DNA of 10,612 nucleotides from JBDLID01 sp039715055 (GTDB lineage Bacteria > Desulfobacterota > Desulfobulbia > Desulfobulbales > Desulfocapsaceae). The notes under the pieces are model-generated. The model made no database searches, had not been told where the DNA came from, and saw nothing but the letters and a program-made list of their open reading frames with translations. Made by a program: the position numbers and the translations under genes. Numbering within the stretch: position 1 is the stretch's first letter; the number at the start of each line of letters is the position of its first letter. The stretch lies in NCBI GenBank assembly GCA_039715055.1, contig JBDLID010000106.1:1-10612 (forward strand), written 5' to 3'. Shown piece by piece: positions 7,153 through 10,612 of this stretch.

Positions 7153-7506
7153 TCATTTGTTACCAGCCTTACGTTTTCTATCAATTTGTTTATTTAATAT
7201 TAGCTTAGAACAATAAAATATGAGAAGAGTGACAAATGTAAAGGCTATATTTACTTCGATTCTGAGACCGTCATTATAGGTGATAAGATAAAATGGAATT
7301 AAGATGACTATAGACAATATGGTTGCGAATAATTCATCCTCTTCGAGCAATATTTTACAAATAATTTCATTATAAGGTTTCTGGTATTCATTTTTTTCAT
7401 AACGAATCAAATATATAAAATAGACCAATGAACCTATGAATAATAAACCCAAAAAAAATGGATACAAAAGGTCATGTTTTTGATGAATGCCAGATTCGGT
7501 AGCCAT
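7153..7506 (-). CDS. Cassette-borne small three-helix membrane protein, function unknown
   Basis: I do not recognise this 117-residue protein. It has three strongly hydrophobic segments at about 13-34, 59-77 and 83-104. A 24-residue charged loop lies between the first two, and the basic C-terminal tail contains NKQIDRKRK. The positive tail suggests a cytoplasmic C-terminus, with the first loop also inside. The gene is far more AT-rich than every neighbour and full of AAT, ATA and TTT codons, which suggests transfer. It starts 18 bases from the presumed attI crossover and lies on the strand facing away from intI, exactly where a first integron cassette gene is expected. No Shine-Dalgarno is visible in the short leader, so its translation may depend on the attI-side leader. 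It could be a membrane-acting toxin, immunity or stress protein as many cassette products are, but nothing in the sequence decides this. Confidence 0.7.
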   Translation of the reverse strand: MATESGIHQKHDLLYPFFLGLLFIGSLVYFIYLIRYEKNEYQKPYNEIICKILLEEDELFATILSIVILIPFYLITYNDGLRIEVNIAFTFVTLLIFYCSKLILNKQIDRKRKAGNK

Positions 7507-7517
7507 TTTTTATTTTT

Positions 7518-7537
7518 ACATAACTTCTTTATAGACG
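7518..7537 (-). other. Candidate attI recombination site
   Basis: On the - strand this 20-mer reads CGTCTATAAAGAAGTTATGT. It resembles the recalled crossover end of attI1 (GCCCTAAAACAAAGTTAGGC) in layout: a CTAxAAA block, then GAA or AAA, then a GTT core at the same spacing, with 12 of 20 positions identical by hand. GTTATGT fits GTTRRRY except for one position. The predicted crossover is between G (7524) and T (7523). It lies 324 bases upstream of intI, and the first cassette gene begins 18 bases beyond it. The core also pairs well with GCATAAC in the half attC, as expected for one cassette. Confidence 0.5.
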
Positions 7538-7578
7538 AACTATCCGTTTCTGGGGAGAGAAAATCTTCTGTTGGTTAG

Positions 7579-7687
7579 AAAACACAAAAAAACCACTTCC
7601 TATTTCCACTCCAACCCTCACCCCAAAAACTCAACACACCCATCCCCCAACTAACAGTACCCTAAAACAACACGACAAAACAATTAT
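7579..7687. other. Extremely G-poor tract in the attI-intI intergenic region
   Basis: Of these 109 bases the + strand has only two G residues (7657 and 7674), and 7579-7656 has none; it is mostly A and C. The - strand is therefore G/T-rich, with G-runs at 7662-7660, 7648-7644, 7641-7639, 7624-7621 and 7617-7615. That pattern could form a G-quadruplex, though one loop is 14 bases. It lies between the integrase promoter and the candidate attI, on the strand that would be transcribed into the cassette. The only possible coding content is one very short ORF. The skew is directly visible; any role is inference. Confidence 0.6.
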
Positions 7688-7714
7688 GGTTTCCTCGCTT
7701 TTCATATCGCACAT
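7631..7714 (-). CDS. Possible 27-residue ORF in the integron leader
   Basis: A small - strand ORF begins MCDMKSEETIIVLSCC and is hydrophobic toward its C-terminus. An AGGGGTG sequence sits directly upstream of its first ATG and about ten bases from a second ATG at 7705, which is the better spaced start. It overlaps the G/T-rich tract, whose base composition (GTT, GTG, GGG, TGT codons) alone would produce such a peptide. It could be a leader peptide for the cassette or no gene at all; the latter is more likely. Confidence 0.15.
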   Translation of the reverse strand: MCDMKSEETIIVLSCCFRVLLVGGWVC

Positions 7715-7731
7715 CACCCCTGGATAATTAT

Positions 7732-7760
7732 TTTACCTTGTTATGGATAGTGCGTATAAT
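7732..7760 (+). promoter_or_regulatory. Likely integrase promoter
   Basis: TTTACC (7732-7737) and a perfect TATAAT (7755-7760) are separated by 17 bases on the + strand, 88 bases ahead of the intI start. This is the best sigma-70-like promoter in the intergenic region. I found no LexA-type CTGT-N8-ACAG operator near it, so SOS control of this integrase is not supported by the sequence. No clear cassette promoter (Pc) was found on the - strand. Confidence 0.55.
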
Positions 7761-7763
7761 ATA

Positions 7764-7794
7764 GCCTAACCTTTAGATTGCGCCCTCGTTAGTC
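7764..7794 (+). other. GCCTAAC / GTTAGTC inverted pair in the intI 5' leader
   Basis: GCCTAAC (7764-7770) matches the integron core-site consensus perfectly; read on the - strand it is GTTAGGC. GTTAGTC (7788-7794) lies 17 bases further on in opposite orientation, so CTAAC and GTTAG can pair. The pair starts three bases after the TATAAT box, within the presumed transcribed leader or at its start. It could be a secondary integrase-binding site, allowing self-repression, or a leader hairpin. It is too short for an attC. Confidence 0.3.
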
Positions 7795-7847
7795 AGGACA
7801 TCTTTTAGCTAGGGTGACAGGAAAATCTTACCACAATGTGAAAAAAC

Positions 7848-9185
7848 ATGAACCATCAAAATGTTGAAGAGCAGCTTGGCAGGTTTGGCAGTCTTCTTAT
7901 GAAACGCTCTCTGGTCAGGCCTGGAAGGGAAAAGTTTTATGTCATGTGGGTGCGCCGATTTATCAATTCCTGGGACCCTGAAACGGTTGCCGAGTGGGAA
8001 AACCAACTCTCCATATTTGTCAGGCAGATAAAAAACAACCCCAGATTCGAGTTATGGCAAGCTGCTCAGGCGGAACAGGCTGTCCGCCTCTTCTATCAGA
8101 ATTGCAAGGGAGACCCTGCCGATATGCCACCCGGTGGAGTGGATCAGCATAGGGATGACCAGCGGTGGCTGGAGAGTGAGAAGACCCTGTCCAGTCTAGC
8201 GAATTTTTTGCATCTCAAGCATTACGCCCGCAAAACCGAAAAGAGCTACCTTGCATGGTGCAGAAGGCTTTTCTCCTATTCAGTCGGCTCTCGCGGGCGA
8301 AATAACCAGGGGCTCGTACTCGTTTCCCCGGAAATCATCCAGGATTTTCTTGCACGCCTGGCCACCGTCGACAAGGTAGCCAAGTCCACTCAGAACCAGG
8401 CCTTCAGCGCCATTCTCTTTCTCTGCCGTACAGTATTGAACCTTGATCTCTCTGGGATGGAACAAAATGTTCGGGCCTCGAGGGGGAGGCGCTTACCGGT
8501 GGTCTTGTCTGCGGAAGAGATCAGGGAACTTTTCACCCACCTCTCCGGCACCACCGGCCTCGTCCTGCGTCTGATCTACGGCGGGGGCCTTCGTCTCAGC
8601 GAATGCATCCGGCTCAGGGTCAAGGACCTTGACTTTGACCAGGGGCTCATCTTCATCCGCTCCGGCAAGGGAGACAAGGACAGGTCCACAATTTTCGCCA
8701 TACAGCTGCAGTCGGAGTTGACGACACATCTGGAACGGGTGAAGAGACTCCATCTTCGTGACCTCGAAAATGGTCATGGCGACGTGTGGATGCCCGAGGG
8801 TTTGGGCCGAAAATACCCTGCAGCCTGCAGAGAGTGGGGCTGGCAGTACGTCTTCCCCAGTAGCAGGCTTTCAGTGGTCCCGGAGGACACTGCCATTCGC
8901 CGTCACCATGTCAGCGAGAAAGGAATCCAGAAGGCGATGAGGAAAGCGGTCAGAGAGACCGGCCTGACCAAACCGGCGACCGTCCACACCCTGCGCCACA
9001 GCTTTGCCACCCACCTGCTGCTCAACGGTGTTGATCTACGCCAGATCCAGGAATACCTGGGCCACAAGAGCGTAGAAACCACTATGATCTACACCCATGT
9101 GGTCAAGGATATGCGCAACCCGGCGATCAGCCCCCTGGACCTGCTGGATCAGATGACAAGCGACAGCTCTGCTACAAAAAAGTAA
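7848..9185 (+). CDS. intI: Integron integrase (IntI-type tyrosine recombinase) with N-terminal extension
   Basis: IntI catalyses insertion and excision of gene cassettes between attI and attC sites. This 445-residue protein has the full catalytic set: R249 (GLRLSE), K274 (SGKGDKDR), H380 and R383 (HTLRHSFATHLL), H406 (LGHKSVETTMIYTH) and nucleophile Y415. The spacing from R to Y equals that of class 1 IntI1 (R146, H277, R280, Y312), with a constant offset of 103. The IntI-specific extra helix is present at about 315-337 (MPEGLGRKYP...EWGWQYVFPS), followed by RRHHVSE; ordinary Xer recombinases lack this. A SAM-like core-binding domain lies at about 113-210 (HYARKTEKSYLAWCRRLF). The first 100 residues are additional to normal IntI (about 320-340 residues) and contain a second helix-rich segment, REKFYVMWVRRFINSW. 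The ATG at 7848 has no good ribosome binding site nearby; an ATG at 7899 is a possible alternative but would still leave a long extension. It converges with the DUF1566 gene, 11 bases apart. Confidence 0.93.
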   Translation: MNHQNVEEQLGRFGSLLMKRSLVRPGREKFYVMWVRRFINSWDPETVAEWENQLSIFVRQIKNNPRFELWQAAQAEQAVRLFYQNCKGDPADMPPGGVDQHRDDQRWLESEKTLSSLANFLHLKHYARKTEKSYLAWCRRLFSYSVGSRGRNNQGLVLVSPEIIQDFLARLATVDKVAKSTQNQAFSAILFLCRTVLNLDLSGMEQNVRASRGRRLPVVLSAEEIRELFTHLSGTTGLVLRLIYGGGLRLSECIRLRVKDLDFDQGLIFIRSGKGDKDRSTIFAIQLQSELTTHLERVKRLHLRDLENGHGDVWMPEGLGRKYPAACREWGWQYVFPSSRLSVVPEDTAIRRHHVSEKGIQKAMRKAVRETGLTKPATVHTLRHSFATHLLLNGVDLRQIQEYLGHKSVETTMIYTHVVKDMRNPAISPLDLLDQMTSDSSATKK

Positions 9186-9196
9186 CGCCTACAAAA

Positions 9197-10144
9197 TCAG
9201 ACTGTTCGGCAAAGCCTGGCAAATCCCCCGGGGATGGTGCCGGAAGACCAGAAGGCACGCCCCTGCTTATAGTCGACAAACCAGTAGCCGCCGGGCTGGC
9301 GCTTGTTGTTGACAAAGACAAAGGGCTGTTCCTTGGAAAAACAGGGATGGAGATAGACCCCTTTCACGTTTTTCTCCGGCTCCATGAGGGACATGGCCTC
9401 TTCCAGGGTGGGCATGCGCCAGTCACTGTGACCGGCAAAGCCCTTTCTGTTCAATTCCTCAATATTGCGAAGCATGGTCCGCACTGAGGTGATATCCAGT
9501 CCCGCACGCTGCCACATGAGTCCGGTGCGCTGGTCGACAACGGTCAGGTTGTCACCACTATCTGCCAGGGCATTTTCAAAGCGCCCATCAGGGTTGTACT
9601 CGGCATCAAAAAAATTCCACTTCTTCAGCAATGATTCTATGCCGTCATCATTGACAAAGGACTGCTCCGCCGGCAATGAGACCCTGTCTCCCTGGAAATC
9701 AGACTCGGCAAGGCTCGGCAGGGGTGCCCCCATGTCCTCAACCTGCTGTTCTTCGATAATGGGTACCACCAGCGAGCTGTCCTCTGCATCGACGACGTTG
9801 ACAAGCAGCCACTCCTTTATTGCTTCGTCAATGGCATAGCTTCTCTCGAAGAGTGAGGAACTGCCCTGCTCTTTTACGCACTCCTTAACCATCTGCCCCG
9901 GGGCCTTTATCTCGGCCAGCACCCTGGCATGCTTTACGCCACGCTCCATGAGGCAGAGCTTGGGCTCATCTTCCCAGTTATCGATAAAAAAATAGTAAAC
10001 GCGGTCACTGCTGCTTATCTTGCCCCTGTGATGCTCCCGCCCGCCCCAGGATTCAAATGTGCCAAAAGTCATATCCGGTGTCATCTCCCAGTCAATGGCT
10101 GGAGTGACTTTGTCGCCGATCTTCAGTTTCCGAAACATACCCAT
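9197..10144 (-). CDS. DUF1566 (Lcl-type) domain protein, function unknown
   Basis: The 315-residue protein has no signal peptide and should be cytoplasmic. Residues 1-120 form a domain I do not recognise (FRKLKIGDKVTPAIDWEM..., ESWGGREHHRGK, VYYFFIDNWEDEPKLCLM). An acidic, low-complexity linker runs over about 121-195. The C-terminus (about 200-315) is a DUF1566 domain: LTVVDQRTGLMWQRAG, GHSDWRMPTLEEAMSLM and the closing AFWSSGTIPGGFARLCRTV. DUF1566 domains are often linked to C-type-lectin-like folds; their molecular role is mostly unknown. I chose the ATG at 10144 because GGAG precedes it at good spacing. The frame continues upstream to 10324, but those 60 residues have no homology I can see and no ribosome binding site. 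It ends 11 bases from the convergent intI stop and is divergent from the glgX leader. Base composition resembles the surrounding chromosome, so it is probably not part of the integron. Confidence 0.75.
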   Translation of the reverse strand: MGMFRKLKIGDKVTPAIDWEMTPDMTFGTFESWGGREHHRGKISSSDRVYYFFIDNWEDEPKLCLMERGVKHARVLAEIKAPGQMVKECVKEQGSSSLFERSYAIDEAIKEWLLVNVVDAEDSSLVVPIIEEQQVEDMGAPLPSLAESDFQGDRVSLPAEQSFVNDDGIESLLKKWNFFDAEYNPDGRFENALADSGDNLTVVDQRTGLMWQRAGLDITSVRTMLRNIEELNRKGFAGHSDWRMPTLEEAMSLMEPEKNVKGVYLHPCFSKEQPFVFVNNKRQPGGYWFVDYKQGRAFWSSGTIPGGFARLCRTV

Positions 10145-10264
10145 AACAGACTCCTTTCCTGCGGCCAACGGCCTGATTTCCGGTGCAGAGTGCTTTTGCA
10201 GTAAAAACACACAAAGTATTTCTCCTTTACCCGCTGTCTGGTGTACCCTGTTAAGAAAGGAGAA

Positions 10265-10315
10265 ATGAGATCTCGGTTTCATTCTGTTACTTTTGATCAT
10301 AATTACTATTATTAA
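10265..10315 (+). CDS. Possible 16-residue leader ORF upstream of glgX
   Basis: The ORF encodes MRSRFHSVTFDHNYYY and follows AAAGGAG closely (two bases from GGAG to ATG, shorter than ideal). Its TAA ends one base before the ATG of the glycogen debranching gene, which has no Shine-Dalgarno of its own. This arrangement suggests translational coupling or leader-peptide control, perhaps sensitive to the terminal run of three Tyr codons. The 120 bases upstream (10145-10264) form the divergent control region; I see no confident promoter in it. Only position and ribosome binding site support the ORF. Confidence 0.35.
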   Translation: MRSRFHSVTFDHNYYY

Positions 10316-10316
10316 A

Positions 10317-10612
10317 ATGAGCAAGAAAAAAATCCCCTGCCGCCTTGATCGAGGCTTTCCCCTGCCGGGGGGGGCAACACTACTTGATCACGGCATCAAC
10401 TTTGCCATTTTTTCCAGGCATGCTACCGAGGCCTCCCTCGTTGTCCACCTCCGTCAGCAGAATGATCGCCCTGTGAACCCCATTGAAATAACGCTGGATC
10501 CGGAAATCAATCGCACCGGGGACATCTGGCATATTTTTCTCGTCACCGAGGAGCGGGATTTTTCCTATGGCTTCCGTTTTGATGGAGAGAGGGACATCCA
10601 GGGTCGCGGCCT
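10317..10612 (+). CDS. glgX: Glycogen debranching enzyme / isoamylase, N-terminal part
   Basis: The frame is open to the end of the window, so about 98 residues are seen. The sequence has the N-terminal CBM48 domain pattern of GlgX/TreX-type debranching enzymes: GFPLPGGATLLDHG, INFAIFSRHATEASLVVHL (from about residue 27), then DPEINRTGDIWHIFLVTEE and YGFRFDGE. These enzymes hydrolyse alpha-1,6 branch links in glycogen in the cytoplasm; the catalytic GH13 domain would lie beyond the window. The ATG at 10317 sits at the start of recognisable similarity. It lacks a ribosome binding site but immediately follows a 16-codon ORF that has one. An in-frame TTG at 10293 is a weaker alternative start. 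The symbol is used for the family; whether it is GlgX, TreX or isoamylase cannot be settled from this part. Confidence 0.82.
   Translation, partial: MSKKKIPCRLDRGFPLPGGATLLDHGINFAIFSRHATEASLVVHLRQQNDRPVNPIEITLDPEINRTGDIWHIFLVTEERDFSYGFRFDGERDIQGRG

Larger units (their letters stand above)
7038..9185. mobile_element. Chromosomal integron: intI, attI region, one cassette, partial attC
   Basis: An integron integrase gene on the + strand, an intergenic region with a candidate attI, and a single cassette on the - strand ending in an attC-like half site give the normal integron layout, with cassettes read away from intI. The cassette plus half attC covers about 7038-7523. The outer edge at about 7038 abuts the interior of pstC. 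On the other side the element has no visible end beyond the intI stop. I see no transposase, insertion-sequence ends or resistance genes, so this looks like a sedentary chromosomal integron rather than a mobile class 1-3 type. The integrase identity is strong; the att sites are read by eye. Confidence 0.75.

Noticed and set aside
7579..7687. CRISPR array or tandem repeat in the low-complexity tract
   Set aside because: No repeated unit is present; the tract is compositionally skewed but not periodic.
7764..7770. GTTAGGC on the - strand as the attI crossover site
   Set aside because: It lies on the intI side of the TATAAT box, so cassette insertion there would cut off the integrase promoter, and the neighbouring block spacing fits attI1 less well than the site at 7518-7537.
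7524..7770. The region between the two GTT cores as a cassette of its own ending in an attC
   Set aside because: I could not pair left and right halves around TTCTAAC (near 7574-7580) and GTTATGT; the flanking boxes are not complementary.
9197..9560. DUF1566 (possibly lectin-like) C-terminus as the variable protein of a diversity-generating retroelement
   Set aside because: No reverse transcriptase and no near-identical template repeat of the gene's 3' end is present anywhere in the window.
10145..10324. Sixty-residue hydrophobic N-terminal extension (MLILIIVIM...) of the DUF1566 protein as a membrane anchor
   Set aside because: The ATG at 10144 has a good Shine-Dalgarno, while the upstream frame has none and overlaps the divergent glgX control region.

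Overview
The window looks like chromosomal DNA from a Gram-negative, probably anaerobic desulfobacterotan (former Deltaproteobacteria, Desulfobulbales-like). This is inferred from recalled family resemblance: an ispA-dxs pair, a PstA with a long N-terminal periplasmic insert, and a PstC fragment of the same long type. No marker gene was available to test it.

Left part (1-2933, + strand): the 3' end of a short-chain polyprenyl diphosphate synthase (ispA-like) is followed by a full dxs, so the first step of the MEP pathway sits beside an enzyme that uses its products. A small exported protein of unknown function follows. It converges on pstB with three bases between the two stop codons.

Middle (2937-7036, - strand): a high-affinity phosphate ABC transporter locus, read in the order pstC' - pstA - pstS - pstB. 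pstA, pstS and pstB are intact. pstC keeps only its C-terminal part. A 15-bp hairpin lies between pstS and pstB, and a weaker one between pstA and pstS.

Right-centre (about 7038-9185): a chromosomal integron. A complete integron integrase gene (IntI family, 445 aa with an extra N-terminal region of about 100 aa) is on the + strand. Upstream of it lie a likely integrase promoter, a non-coding stretch almost free of G, a candidate attI, and one AT-rich cassette on the opposite strand encoding a small three-helix membrane protein. The cassette ends in what looks like only the left half of an attC site, and the sequence then runs straight into the interior of pstC. The integron therefore appears to have replaced the 5' half of pstC and the native promoter of the pst operon. 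Any transcription entering the cassette would now flow into the pst genes.

Right end (9197-10612): a cytoplasmic DUF1566-domain protein converges on intI. Facing away from it is the 5' end of a glycogen-debranching enzyme gene (glgX/isoamylase type). It is preceded by a 16-codon leader ORF with a strong ribosome binding site, which stops one base before the glgX start.

The points most worth a second look are the attC-half/pstC fusion, the extended IntI, the G-depleted and potentially G-quadruplex-forming stretch between attI and the integrase promoter, and the glgX leader ORF.
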